Assembly: GCA_963740215.1 (NCBI GenBank)
Contig: CAVUDJ010000011.1
Location: 372,001 to 436,000, forward strand
Reading direction: 5' to 3'
Source of the DNA: CAVVAL01 sp963740215
Lineage (GTDB): Bacteria; Actinomycetota; Actinomycetes; Mycobacteriales; Cryptosporangiaceae
Length of the DNA stretch: 64,000 nt
Shown piece after piece: positions 1 through 9,275 of this stretch; the first letter of the stretch is position 1, and each line of letters opens with the position of its first letter. A program made the translations under genes and the position numbers. The notes under the pieces are model-generated. The model saw only the letters and a list, made by a program, of their open reading frames with translations. It searched no databases and had not been told where the DNA came from.

Positions 1-3000
1 ACGAGGGTCTGCATAGACTGGCCGGGGTGCCCGGCGTAGCGGACCGACTCAACCCTGCGTAGTGACCAGGTCATAGAATCCACCGGCAGGGGCGCCCTCG
101 TCGTAGGTGTTGTCCGTGTGCACGCGACCCGCACGGTGCTGCCGTGAGCAGCACGACATCGTGCTCAGGCCCGAACGTATCCGTCAACCTCCGCCCGTCG
201 GGGGTGTAGACGTTGAGCGTGGACAGAGTCGCCGACAGCGCGGCCTCGTTCGCGGCGTCGTCGCCGTCGAAGGCATCCAGAGCCCGCTTGCGGTTGCCCG
301 CGGTCAGCGAGAGGAACTCGTTGCCGTAGACGTCATACAGGCTGGTGGTGATGCCGCCGCCCGGCCCGGCGCCGTTGATCTTGCGGCCGTTGGCGTCGAG
401 GTAGGTGACGGTCGCACGTTCAAACGAGGACGGGAGATCACCGGATGCCTGTTTGCCGTCCGGTATCTGGTTCGCCGGAAACACGGCGGTCGCGTGGACC
501 GGGGCTTCGGCCTGGCTCCACCTCTTCGTCTGCGCCTCGGACAGGTCATGGGGCGCGCTCTCGCCGGAGGTGGGTGTGCGGTACACGACCGTGGTTTTCG
601 CGGTCCCGGCGCTGAGCGCGGACCGAGAGGCCTGGGCGAGGCGGCCCTTTTCGGGTCGCCAGGGAGCATGTCGTGTAGCGTGAGCTGCCACGGTTCTTCG
701 GCGACCGGCGTGACCTTGTTAAGGATCCCATCGCCGTCGTACTCGTACTTGTCGGAGAGGCGCTTGGTGGTGCCGCCGTCGGTGTAGTAGGCGCGGGTCC
801 ACACCTCACGGAGCCGCCCATCGCTGTCGTAGGCGTAGCGGGTGAGCGTGATCGTGCGCATCGCCGCCGGTGTGGCAGTCCGGATCCCAAGCGGTGATGG
901 ACACGGCCTTGACCCGGTGCGGGGTAGTCCCCGACCTGCCCAGCGGCGGGCGGCGCGACGGAGCCGGCCGCGTATTCGAAGGACAGCGCCCGGCAGCCGC
1001 GCACCAGGCCGGCGATGCCGGCGCCGCAGGTGACCCCCGCCGGCACCGGGGCGAGCATGCGGGTGGGCCTGGTCGCCTGCGCGCCGCCGACGGTCACGGT
1101 TTCCCAGGCAGTGGAGGTGGTCTGGTTACTGCCCGGCGTGGTAACCGCAGTCGGCTTGAACGCAGTCGACCGCGGACGGCTTGGTGAAGGTGACGACGGT
1201 GCCGTCCAGATCCTTCAACGTGTACGTGGCGGTGCCGGCGGTGTAGATGAGGGAGAGGTCCTCGGCGCCGACCTCCGGCGTGTACGTGCCGTTGCTGTTC
1301 CTGGTGAACCCGATCGACTCCCCATCTGGCAACGCGAGCTGCACCAGGGATCCGACCACGGTAAGGCCGGTGTAGTCGACGCCGGCGCCCTCCACCGCCA
1401 GGCCGGAGGTCCAACCCTGCCCGAACAGGCCGGAGGCATCCGTCTTGCCGGCGTCGCGGGTGTTGTAGGTACGGGTGATGGTGAGATCGGAGCCGAAGGA
1501 ATCCACGGAGGCATCGGTGTCGGAGACGGTGTAGTTGCCGGTGAGCAGGTTGACCGGCCGGGCCCGATCGCCGTCGCGCGCCGCTGAACCCATATCCCGA
1601 TCCACGGTGATGCGCACCGGGTTCGACGACCCGGCCGGGCCGCCGGTAAACACAGTCCGAACCTGCAGCGGACCGTCGAGCGGCTCGTCACCCGTCTCGG
1701 CGTCGTTGACCGTCTTCGCGATGTCCCAGTTCAGCTTGGGGAACGTACCCCGGAGCGGGCCTGCGGCCAGGCGACGGTGCCACCGCCGGAGGCCGGTGTG
1801 ACGTCACCGGCAGGGATGTCGACCCAGGTGTCGGCGTCCGCGCGGCGCCACTGGTACGTGGCGCCGGTGATCGCCGGTGGCGCGACCACGGTGAGCGCAG
1901 TCTTCTTCGCCAGCACCGCACCCGTCGCGGGGGTGGTAACCGTGCCCTTGCCGACGAAGAACTTGTGCTCAACGAGCGCACCGCGGTTGCCCGCCTTGTC
2001 CCTGGCCTGCACGAACAACGTGTGCGACCCGTCCGTCGCGGGGATCAGGGTGACCGCTGCGCTGGTGGTGGCCCTCACGTCGGACAGCGGCGGGTTCTGG
2101 TCCAGCCCGTACGCGAACCCACCTAGATCCGTGGTGCCAGGCGCGGTGAGGGTGAATACCCCAGACTTGCCGGCTGCCTTCGACCACTCGCCGGCCGGGT
2201 AGTCGGTTGATGCCACGCTGCTCGCGCCGGGAGCGGACACGTCGATGCTGAAGGTCGACACCGCCGACCACGGCCCGTAGTCGGTTCCGTCATGGGCCCG
2301 CACCTGCGCCGTATACGTGGTGCCGGTGTTCAGGTTCGCCGGCGGTTGCCAGGACAGTGACTGGCCGGTGCTGCCCCAGGCGGTGGTGCCGGTGGCGATC
2401 GTGGTCGAGCCCTGGAAGACGCGGAACTCCAGCCTGACCTTCTGGCCGGCGTCCGGGTCGGTCGCCTTCGCGGTGAACGTCGGCCGCTGCGCGTTCACCG
2501 CCATGGGCGAGAGGCATTGTGCGTAGCACGGGCCGATGCCGAATCCGGACGGCTGGGTCGGGATGGTGTTGTAGGTGACCGACATGGTCGGGTTGTTCGC
2601 GAACTTCTTCCACTGGGTGTTGTCTGTCTCGCCCACCGCTTTCAAGCCGAGGTAGAAGGTCGAGGCGTTGCCGTTCACCGCGGTCTGTAGCGCCGAGGAG
2701 ACGTTCCACGACACCGGTCCGGCCGGGCAGGCGTCCGCGTTCACGGTGCCGACGTGGTCGGACATGAACGGCGGGTTGTTCCACGTCGTCGCCGGGCCGA
2801 TCCCCCCGGTCGTCCACAGTTCCACCGGCCGCGCCGTGCACGACCAGGAGTGCTGCAACTGCGCGGTGAACGTCGCCGACAGGATGTGCTTCTTCTGCAG
2901 CCCGTTGGTGTTCATTACGAAGAACGACCGCAGCTTGTGCGCGCCGTCGTCGAAGGTGCCGACCTTCGCCTGGTCGGAGGAGTTCCAGTACGACGTCGAC

Positions 3001-4033
3001 GGGGATCCGGAGTCGATCATCGTCCAGTTGACCCGCGCCGAAGAGAATCCCGGGTCGACGAACACCGGGAACTCCGTTGCGGGGCCGGTCAGCATCGCCT
3101 GGTCCGGGGTTACCTCCAGCGCCCCGTTGACGACCTGCGTCTTCATACCGACGTGGCGACCGGACTCGCCCGGGCCATCCGCGCGCGCCTCGACGTCCGC
3201 CGCCGACGACTCCGCCGACAACGACTTGGGATCGCTCGACGCGGCGACCGTAGAGGAGTCCCACATGCGCGGCGCGGGGCCTACGAACACTGGGCGACCC
3301 TGCGGATCCTTCGCCTGCAGGTCACCCTCCGCGTCCGCCGACGGGCTCACGCCTGTGCCGGCCAGCGCGAACCGCAGCTTCGCCAGCTTCGGGTTCGCCG
3401 CTGCCTCGCGGGTCTTCACCACCAGGACCTCGGAGAAGCCGTCCACGTCCGCGCGCAGCTTCAAGTCGACGCCGGGCAGCAGGTCGGCGTACGTTGCCGT
3501 GTCCCCCTCCAACGTTGGCGCCGGCAGCGGCGTCGGCCACGTAACAGACAAGGATCTCCGGCGTCGCTGATCGTAGCCAGCGCACCCTTGCCGCCGGAGA
3601 ACCGCAGACCCACGCTTGTCGCGCCTGGCACCACCGAGCCGTCGGCCGCAGCCCTCAGCGACGTGTCCACCGGCGTCCACGAACCATCCGCGCGCCGCAC
3701 CCGCACCGGACGCGCCGACTGCTCCGAACTCGTCGTGCCGTTGGGGTTGACGAACGTTTGCGACGTCTCCGTCCGCAGGTTCGTCACCTCGACCCGGCGC
3801 TTCGCGATCCGAGCCGTTATTCGCGCCGCAGCCTCATCCGGACGCTCCAACGCAGCTGCCGCCGTGGCGGCCTCCGCTCGCGGAGCCGGCGCAGCCTGCA
3901 CCGCCGGAGTCCACGTCTCTAACAACGTCGCCACCAGCACCAATGACGTAAACGCCGCTAACGCGCGTGGCGCCGGCGAAGGAAGCCAGGTTAGGCCGTC
4001 GATGAAGACCCGCGACCGCGAACGATGAACCAT
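1..4033 (-). pseudogene. Secreted RHS/YD-repeat-type protein, multiply frameshifted and incomplete at the window edge
   Basis: Reading leftwards from an ATG at 4031-4033, preceded by a GAAGAGG-type ribosome site, the product begins with a signal peptide whose hydrophobic stretch ends in AVQA-APAP. A large extracellular region follows, with DNRLRE/fibronectin-like segments, and then RHS-type sequence (for example TYNTRDAG, FGQGWTSG, YAYDSDGR, YDVYGNEF). Homology passes between reading frames near 3560, 1750, 1135, 920, 660 and 150, so no single frame encodes it. The 3' end lies beyond base 1. Intact relatives are large surface or toxin-delivery proteins of actinomycetes. Either this is a decaying pseudogene or the stretch is badly sequenced; six or more shifts favour genuine decay, but indels elsewhere in the window leave doubt. 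Confidence 0.75.
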
Positions 4034-4303
4034 GGGCACCTCTTCCGTCTTCGGATCACGCGCGAGACAGCGTGAGCCGGAACGGAGGCTATCTAGAGCT
4101 GACCCATGCAAGTCAAGCCGAAATACCAGGGTTGGAGAAACCCAACATTGCTGTAACGGAATGAGGTAGAGGAACGATGGCGGTGTCTAAATCGCGCGCA
4201 TGACGACTCACGGTGCGGAGGGCAAGCGGGCAACGATGCCGCTCGAGATCTTCGGCTTGCGTGCCGAGGAGGTCGTGACGTCCGGGCCGACGTCTTGGCG
4301 ACG

Positions 4304-4840
4304 TCACACCGTCGGCTGTCCTGGACACGGTGGCCGGCCTCCCGGACTGGTGGCGGGCGCACGGCCAACCGGGATTCCGGTCGCGAAAGCTTCCACCTTC
4401 TTCTGCCAGCCTTCCTCCAGCGGGCCTTTCAGACCGGTCACGAAGACCTTGCCCTCGGCCACCGTGAGTAGACCTTTGCCCTGCAAGAGTTCATTCATGA
4501 TCGGGATGACGCGCTGCCACCTCGCGATCTCCTCCTCGGTGGGCATCCGTCCCGTCCTCTTGTCGGGCTGCGGCGCCATTTCGGTGGTCAGGATGGCGTA
4601 CTTCGTGCCCGCCGGAAGGCTCACCTTCTTGAGGAAGCGGCGCATCCTTCCGATGGGCCTGCCGAAGCGGCCAGGCGAGCTGAACACGTACAGGTCGGCC
4701 GGTGGCAACTCTTTCGGCCTTGCGTCCCGGATGTGCCGGACATTGACCGTGACTCCATTAGCGGCAATCTGCTTCCTGAACTCTTCCGCGACCATCGCCC
4801 CGTTGCCGTACTTCGAGGCGTGGAAGTACTCGATTCTCAT
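4304..4840 (-). CDS. Flavodoxin-domain protein
   Basis: A 178-residue protein opening with RIEYFHASKYGNGAMVAEEF, which matches the FMN-phosphate loop of flavodoxins (strand, then T/S-x-x-G-x-x). A second flavodoxin-like segment, LYVFSSPGRFGRPIGRM, sits near residues 50-70. It is probably an FMN electron carrier or quinone/redox protein. The ATG at 4840 has a GAGGGGG-type ribosome site. A one-mismatch DevR-like box lies about 30 bases upstream (4872-4885), suggesting redox or hypoxia control with its neighbours. The C-terminal tail, rich in Pro and Gly, looks unstructured. The partner reductase is unknown. Confidence 0.75.
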   Translation of the reverse strand: MRIEYFHASKYGNGAMVAEEFRKQIAANGVTVNVRHIRDARPKELPPADLYVFSSPGRFGRPIGRMRRFLKKVSLPAGTKYAILTTEMAPQPDKRTGRMPTEEEIARWQRVIPIMNELLQGKGLLTVAEGKVFVTGLKGPLEEGWQKKVEAFATGIPVGRAPATSPGGRPPCPGQPTV

Positions 4841-4871
4841 TGCGCCCCCTCACCAACTGAGATCCGCAGCA

Positions 4872-4885
4872 GGGCGCTGGGTCCC
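4872..4885. promoter_or_regulatory. DevR/DosR-like box (one mismatch)
   Basis: GGGCGCTGGGTCCC, one base off the GGGNC-N4-GNCCC pattern that recurs through this window. It sits about 30 bases upstream of the flavodoxin start, so it could act on that gene. On its own it would be weak evidence. Confidence 0.4.
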
Positions 4886-4991
4886 TGCCCTCACCACCTA
4901 CGCTTCTCGGGTCCATTCGCAACCCACAAGTGCAGGAAGCCCCGAGGTGACGGGCCATACGTCCTCGGCGCGCCAGCGAGCGCCGACCCGG

Positions 4992-5053
4992 GCAACTGTC
5001 GGGGAAATGGCGGCATCCCGCGCCCGGTTTCAGGACCACTGCCCCGACAGTCC
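4992..5053. repeat. 62-bp imperfect palindromic repeat, copy 1
   Basis: This element matches 35416-35477 over 62 bases without gaps, with 50 identical positions by eye. Its ends form an inverted repeat, ACTGTCGGGG (4995-5004) against CCCCGACAGT (5042-5051), perfect in this copy. It lies between the flavodoxin and DoxX-like genes. Possible identities are a tiny MITE-like element, an extragenic palindrome, or the remnant of a gene 3' end, because the second copy overlaps the end of galT. Confidence 0.7.
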
Positions 5054-5115
5054 GTTCCCCCGGCCGACGTGCACCGGCGGAGCGGCACCCATCAAGCGTC
5101 CATATTGGATTGGTC

Positions 5116-5159
5116 GGGGAAGGTAACGCTACGATCCGCAGGGTAGCGTTACCTTCCCC
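5116..5159. terminator. Strong hairpin, probable bidirectional terminator
   Basis: A perfect 16-bp inverted repeat, GGGGAAGGTAACGCTA (5116-5131) and its complement (5144-5159), encloses a 12-base loop. It lies about 60 bases past the stop codon of the minus-strand DoxX-like gene and before the flavodoxin promoter. That is where a terminator would insulate the two units. There is no clear U-tract, as is common in high-GC actinomycetes. Confidence 0.65.
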
Positions 5160-5220
5160 CGACTGGTCGACAATGGACGGTCTGGTCGACCCCTGCGGGC
5201 TGATCGCACCCGGAATGCTG

Positions 5221-5766
5221 CTACGCGAGCCAGGGCAGGCGTTGGACGATCGGTAGACGCTTCCATGCCCTGCCGAGGCCGAGGGTGTCGCCGGCGTGCG
5301 AGAGCATCAGGCCGAGGACGACGAGCGCGCCGAGGATGTGGTCGTCGATGATCGGGTTGTTCGGCGGCGGCAGCACCACGGTCCACATCATGACGTAGAG
5401 GAGCGCGCCGCTGATCCCGGCGATGCGCATGCCGATCCCGAGCGTGAGCGCGATGCCGATGCCGAGCAGGCCGATCATGAACAGCCAGTCGGCCCAGGGC
5501 TCCCCGGCGATGCCGTTGTAGAAGTCGGCGAACGGCCCGGTGGCGGAGTTCTCCAGGAAGCCGCGGGTGGGCGAGCCGCCGTTGAGCCAGCTGCGCTCGG
5601 ACGGGGTGGCGTAGCCGAGCCCGAACAGCTTGTCGAGGAAGGCCCACAGGAACGTCCACCCGAACGCGATCCTGGTGATGCCCCACATCAGCGCCGCGGC
5701 GCGACGCTCGGAAACGGTTTCCTGCGACGGCGCGTGCGCCGCGCCGCGCTCGTGCATGACCGACAT
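5221..5766 (-). CDS. DoxX-like membrane protein
   Basis: A 181-residue protein starting MSVMHERG with a GGAGG site (CGGAGGTACACC before ATG). The first 35 residues are hydrophilic; then come about four hydrophobic segments (AALMWGITRIAFGWTFLW, WLFMIGLLGIGIALTLGIG, GISGALLYVMMWTVVL, ILGALVVLGLML). Together with FLENSATGPFADFYNG-type loops, this is the pattern of the DoxX/thiosulfate:quinone oxidoreductase-like family. A role in membrane redox chemistry is plausible but unproven. The gene is divergent from the P-type ATPase, and two DevR-like boxes lie in the 190-bp shared upstream region, so co-regulation is likely. A longer start further upstream would run through both boxes and is unlikely. 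Confidence 0.75.
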   Translation of the reverse strand: MSVMHERGAAHAPSQETVSERRAAALMWGITRIAFGWTFLWAFLDKLFGLGYATPSERSWLNGGSPTRGFLENSATGPFADFYNGIAGEPWADWLFMIGLLGIGIALTLGIGMRIAGISGALLYVMMWTVVLPPPNNPIIDDHILGALVVLGLMLSHAGDTLGLGRAWKRLPIVQRLPWLA

Positions 5767-5863
5767 GGTGTACCTCCGTGTCCGCGCCCCGTGGTCCGGA
5801 GCCTCACCTCGAACGATGTCCGCATACGAGGCCTGCCGCAGGAGTCGAAAGGCGCGCTTGCAC

Positions 5864-5877
5864 GGGACCTTCGCCCC
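5864..5877. promoter_or_regulatory. DevR/DosR-like box, perfect half-sites
   Basis: GGGACCTTCGCCCC fits GGGNC-N4-GNCCC exactly. It is 98 bases upstream of the DoxX-like start and 79 bases upstream of the P-type ATPase start, in the divergent promoter region. Confidence 0.65.
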
Positions 5878-5905
5878 GGAGCGGTCCGTTGTGCCCTGTC
5901 GGTGA

Positions 5906-5919
5906 GGGACGAACGGCCC
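5906..5919. promoter_or_regulatory. DevR/DosR-like box, perfect half-sites
   Basis: GGGACGAACGGCCC fits GGGNC-N4-GNCCC exactly. It lies 36 bases upstream of the P-type ATPase start and 29 bases beyond the box at 5864-5877. Paired boxes are typical of strong DosR promoters in mycobacteria. Confidence 0.65.
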
Positions 5920-5955
5920 TCGCGGCAGCGGAGGCCTGCCCATGACGCTCGTGGC

Positions 5956-8520
5956 ATGGACGAGACCGCGCTCACCGGCGTGACCGGCACCGCCCACCCT
6001 GACCATGACACCGCTGGCCTGACCGAGGCCGAGGCGCTGCGGCGCCGGGACGAGTACGGACCGAACACGACCCCGGAGCCGCCGCCACGCGGCCTTGTGC
6101 GGCAGGTGGCCGCCCAGCTACGCGACCCGCTCGTCCTTCTGCTGCTGGCGGCCATGGTCGTGACGGTGGCACTGCGGGACGTCGCCGACACGATCGTGAT
6201 CTTGCTGGTCGTCGTGGTGAACACCACGGTCGGTGTGGTCCAGGAGGCGAAAGCGGATCGCGCCGTGGCTTCCCTGCGCCGGCTCGCCGCGCCCACCGCG
6301 CGTGTCCGTCGTGATGGGCACGAGCGGACAGTTCCCGCCGCTGATGTCGTGCCCGACGACGTGGTCCGGCTGGACGCGGGCGACATCGTGCCGGCCGACC
6401 TCAGGCTGATCGAGGCAGTCCGGCTGCAGGTCGACGAGTCGATGCTGACCGGCGAAGCGGTGCCAGCGCCGAAAGGAACCGGCGGCGAGGCCAATGCCGG
6501 CACAGTGGTCGTGGCCGGCCGGGGGCTGGGCATCGCGGTCCGGACCGGCACGTCGAGCGCGCTGGGCCAGATCGCCGCCCTGGTCGCGTCCGAGACGGTC
6601 CGGCAGACGCCGTTGCAGCGCAGGCTCACCTCGCTGAGCTGGATCCTCGGCACGACGGCGGTGGCGCTGTCGATGATCGTGTTCACCGCTGGGGTGCTCG
6701 CGGGTCACCCGGTCGGGGCGATGGTGGTCACCGCGATCAGCCTGACGGTGGCGGCCGTGCCGGAGTCGCTGCCGGCGGTGGTGACGGTCGCGCTCGCGAT
6801 GGGCGCGCACCGGATGGCGCAGCGGTCGGCGATCGTCCGGAACCTGCCCGCGGTGGAGACGCTGGGGTCGGTGACGGTTGTCGCCGCTGACAAGACCGGG
6901 ACGCTCACCGAAGGCCAGATGACCGTTGAACGGCTCGTCACCCGCGCCGGTGCCTACACCGTGGCGGGTCGCGGGTATGAACCTCACGGCACGGTCGAGC
7001 CTGACGACCGGTCGGCAGACCTGTCCAGGCTGGCCCGGGACATCCTTCTCTGTAACGACGCGACCCTGACCGGCCCGGACTGGGTACCAATCGGTGACCC
7101 GATGGAGGCCGCGCTGTTGGCCGCCGCCCACCGGGTCGGCGCCTCCGGCGACGACCGGTCCAGGTACGCGCGGATCGGCGAGATCCCGTTCGACGCCGAG
7201 CGGCGCCGGATGACGACCGTCCACCGTAGGCCGGATGGGCGGACGCTCGTCGTCTGCAAGGGTGCCCCGGAGGTTGTATTCGGCACACCGGGCCTCCTGG
7301 CCGAACCGGCCGGGATCGTCGCCGACTTCGCGGCCGAGGCGGACCGGCTCGCCCGCGAGGGCTACCGGGTGCTGGCCGTGGCGGATGCCGACCACCCGGA
7401 CGTGCCACCGCACGAGCAGTGGGAGCGTGGGCTGCGACTAGCCGGCCTTGTCGCGATGATCGACCCACTCCGCGACGGCGCGCACGGGGTGGCGCGCTCG
7501 TTCGAGAATGCCGGCATCCGGCTGGTTCTCATCACCGGCGACCACCCGGCGACGGCGGCCGCGGTCGCCACCAAGCTCGGCGTGCCCGACCATGTCATGG
7601 CCGGCGACGAGCTGCAGGCCCACGAGCACCGGGTCGACGACGTGCGGGTGTTCGCCCGCATCCGTCCGGAGCAGAAGCTGAGCATCGTCCGGTCTCTGCA
7701 GGAGAGCGGGCATGTGGTGGCGATGACCGGCGACGGTGTCAACGACGCCCCGGCCCTGCGGCGAGCGGACATCGGCGTGGCCATGGGCCTCGGCGGCACG
7801 GAGGTGGCACGGCAGGCCGGCGACCTGGTCCTCGCCGACGACAACCTCGCCACCGTGACGGCGGCCGTCGAGGAGGGCCGCCGCATCTACGCCAACGTGC
7901 GGCGGTTCCTGCGGTACGCGCTCAGCGGCGGGCTGGCCGAGGTGCTGGTGATGGTCGCCGGGCCGTGGATCGGGCTGGGCGTGCCGCTGCTGCCGGCGCA
8001 GATCCTGTGGGTGAACATGCTGACCCATGGCCTGCCCGGAGTCGCCATGGGCGCCGAGCCGGCCGAGCGCGACACGATGAGTCAGCCACCGCGCCGGCCG
8101 GACGAGGCGATTCTCGGCTCCGGGCTCGTCCGGCGGATCGCCGTCACCGGAACGCTGATCGCCGTGGTCTCACTCGCGGCCGCGCTCTGGGCACAGGCCG
8201 GGGACCGCCCGTGGCAGTCCGTGCTGTTCACGGTGCTCGGCCTGGCGCAGCTCGGCGTGGCGCTCGGTGTCCGGGCGCAGCGCGCCGGCGAAGCGCCGCG
8301 CAACCGCATGCTGGTCGGGGCCGTGGCGCTGTCGGTGGTGCTCCAGGTGGCGGCGGTAGTACTGAGCCCGTTGCAGTCCCTGCTGGGTACGGAGTCGCTG
8401 ACCGCGACTGAGTGGGTGGTCTGCGCGGCACTCGGCGCTGTTCCGGGGACGGTGCTCGCGAGCACAGCCTGGCTTCGCCGCAGGCGGGCCGCTTCAGTGC
8501 GGCGTCTGCTGGTCCGGTGA
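5956..8520 (+). CDS. ctpF: Cation-transporting P-type ATPase, CtpF/P2-type
   Basis: An 854-residue ATPase of the calcium/manganese-like P2 class. The sequence shows an N-terminal cation-ATPase domain, LTGEAVP in the actuator domain, VPESLPAVVTVAL in the transport helix, the phosphorylation site DKTGTLTEG (Asp near residue 312), KGAPE in the nucleotide domain, and the hinge TGDGVNDAP near residue 590. Hydrophobic segments are grouped at the N-terminus, centre and C-terminus, as expected. CtpF of Mycobacterium tuberculosis belongs to the DosR regulon, and two DevR-like boxes precede this gene. The ATG at 5956 begins the conserved N-terminus; an upstream in-frame GTG would overlap a box. The 3' end overlaps the convergent devR by 27 bases. 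Ion specificity cannot be read from sequence. Confidence 0.88.
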   Translation: MDETALTGVTGTAHPDHDTAGLTEAEALRRRDEYGPNTTPEPPPRGLVRQVAAQLRDPLVLLLLAAMVVTVALRDVADTIVILLVVVVNTTVGVVQEAKADRAVASLRRLAAPTARVRRDGHERTVPAADVVPDDVVRLDAGDIVPADLRLIEAVRLQVDESMLTGEAVPAPKGTGGEANAGTVVVAGRGLGIAVRTGTSSALGQIAALVASETVRQTPLQRRLTSLSWILGTTAVALSMIVFTAGVLAGHPVGAMVVTAISLTVAAVPESLPAVVTVALAMGAHRMAQRSAIVRNLPAVETLGSVTVVAADKTGTLTEGQMTVERLVTRAGAYTVAGRGYEPHGTVEPDDRSADLSRLARDILLCNDATLTGPDWVPIGDPMEAALLAAAHRVGASGDDRSRYARIGEIPFDAERRRMTTVHRRPDGRTLVVCKGAPEVVFGTPGLLAEPAGIVADFAAEADRLAREGYRVLAVADADHPDVPPHEQWERGLRLAGLVAMIDPLRDGAHGVARSFENAGIRLVLITGDHPATAAAVATKLGVPDHVMAGDELQAHEHRVDDVRVFARIRPEQKLSIVRSLQESGHVVAMTGDGVNDAPALRRADIGVAMGLGGTEVARQAGDLVLADDNLATVTAAVEEGRRIYANVRRFLRYALSGGLAEVLVMVAGPWIGLGVPLLPAQILWVNMLTHGLPGVAMGAEPAERDTMSQPPRRPDEAILGSGLVRRIAVTGTLIAVVSLAAALWAQAGDRPWQSVLFTVLGLAQLGVALGVRAQRAGEAPRNRMLVGAVALSVVLQVAAVVLSPLQSLLGTESLTATEWVVCAALGAVPGTVLASTAWLRRRRAASVRRLLVR

Positions 8521-9150
8521 GTCACCGAGCAGCCTGGTGGCGAGCACTGCCGCCTGCGTGCGGCGCTCCAGGCCGAGCTTGGCGAGGAGGCTGGAGACGT
8601 AGTTCTTGACGGTCTTCTCCGCGAGGAACATCTGCTCCGCGATCTCCCGGTTGGTCAGCCCCTTGGCGATGTGTTCGAGGATCCGGCGCTCCTGATCGGT
8701 GAGGTTGCGAAGCTCCCGCGGCTCCTCCGGGCCCCGCCGGATCCGCTCCAGCACCCGCTGCGTCACCGCCGGATCCAGCAACGACTGGCCGTCGGCGACC
8801 CGGCGCACGGTGTCGACCAGGTCGTTGCCCCGGATCTGCTTGAGCACGTACCCGGCCGCGCCGGCCATGATCGCCGCGAACAGCGCCTCGTCGTCGTCGT
8901 AGGAGGTGAGGATCAAGGCCCGGATCTCGGGATCCACGGAGCGGATGTCGCGGCACACGTCGATACCGGAGCCGTCCGGCAGCCGCCCATCCAGGACGGC
9001 GACGTGCGGCCGCAGCGCCGGGATCCGGCGTGTCGCCTCCACCGCCGAACCGGACTCGCCCACCACCTCGATGTCGCCGTCTTGTTCGAGCAGGTCGCGG
9101 ATGCCCCGGCGGACCACCTCGTGGTCGTCGAGCAGGTAGACGCGGATCAT
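8494..9150 (-). CDS. devR: DevR/DosR-type response regulator
   Basis: A 218-residue NarL/LuxR-family regulator, closely similar along its whole length to mycobacterial DosR. The receiver domain has the acidic pair in LLDDHEVVRRG, phospho-acceptor Asp54 in AVLDGRLPDG, and the switch Lys in GYVLKQI. The DNA-binding domain contains LTDQERRILEHIAKGLTN and FLAEKTVKNYVSSLLAKLG, the recognition-helix region nearly identical to DosR. I chose ATG 9150, with GGGAGAG about 9 bases upstream, over a GTG at 9168. A box at 9185-9198 lies 35 bases upstream, suggesting autoregulation. Its likely partner kinase, encoded at 14833-16599, is not adjacent. It is the best candidate for the factor binding the palindromes throughout the window. 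Confidence 0.92.
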   Translation of the reverse strand: MIRVYLLDDHEVVRRGIRDLLEQDGDIEVVGESGSAVEATRRIPALRPHVAVLDGRLPDGSGIDVCRDIRSVDPEIRALILTSYDDDEALFAAIMAGAAGYVLKQIRGNDLVDTVRRVADGQSLLDPAVTQRVLERIRRGPEEPRELRNLTDQERRILEHIAKGLTNREIAEQMFLAEKTVKNYVSSLLAKLGLERRTQAAVLATRLLGDSPDQQTPH

Positions 9151-9184
9151 GGCCGAAGTCTCTCCCACCAGGGCGGTTCGTGAC

Positions 9185-9198
9185 AGGCCGAAGGTCCC
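9185..9198. promoter_or_regulatory. DevR/DosR-like box (one mismatch)
   Basis: AGGCCGAAGGTCCC differs at one outer base from GGGNC-N4-GNCCC. It lies between divergent devR (35 bases) and the Usp gene (78 bases), so it may serve both and give autoregulation. Confidence 0.55.
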
Positions 9199-9275
9199 GA
9201 ACCGGGAGGTCCCGCGCCACTGCCGCCGCCGGGCCCGGCACCGGATGCTGGAGGTGACAGCCGAGGAGGTGCCCC

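Noticed and set aside
2754..4028. Long plus-strand open frames opposite the RHS remnant
   Set aside because: Arg-rich translations with no motifs, antisense to sequence carrying clear RHS/DNRLRE homology; typical high-GC shadows.
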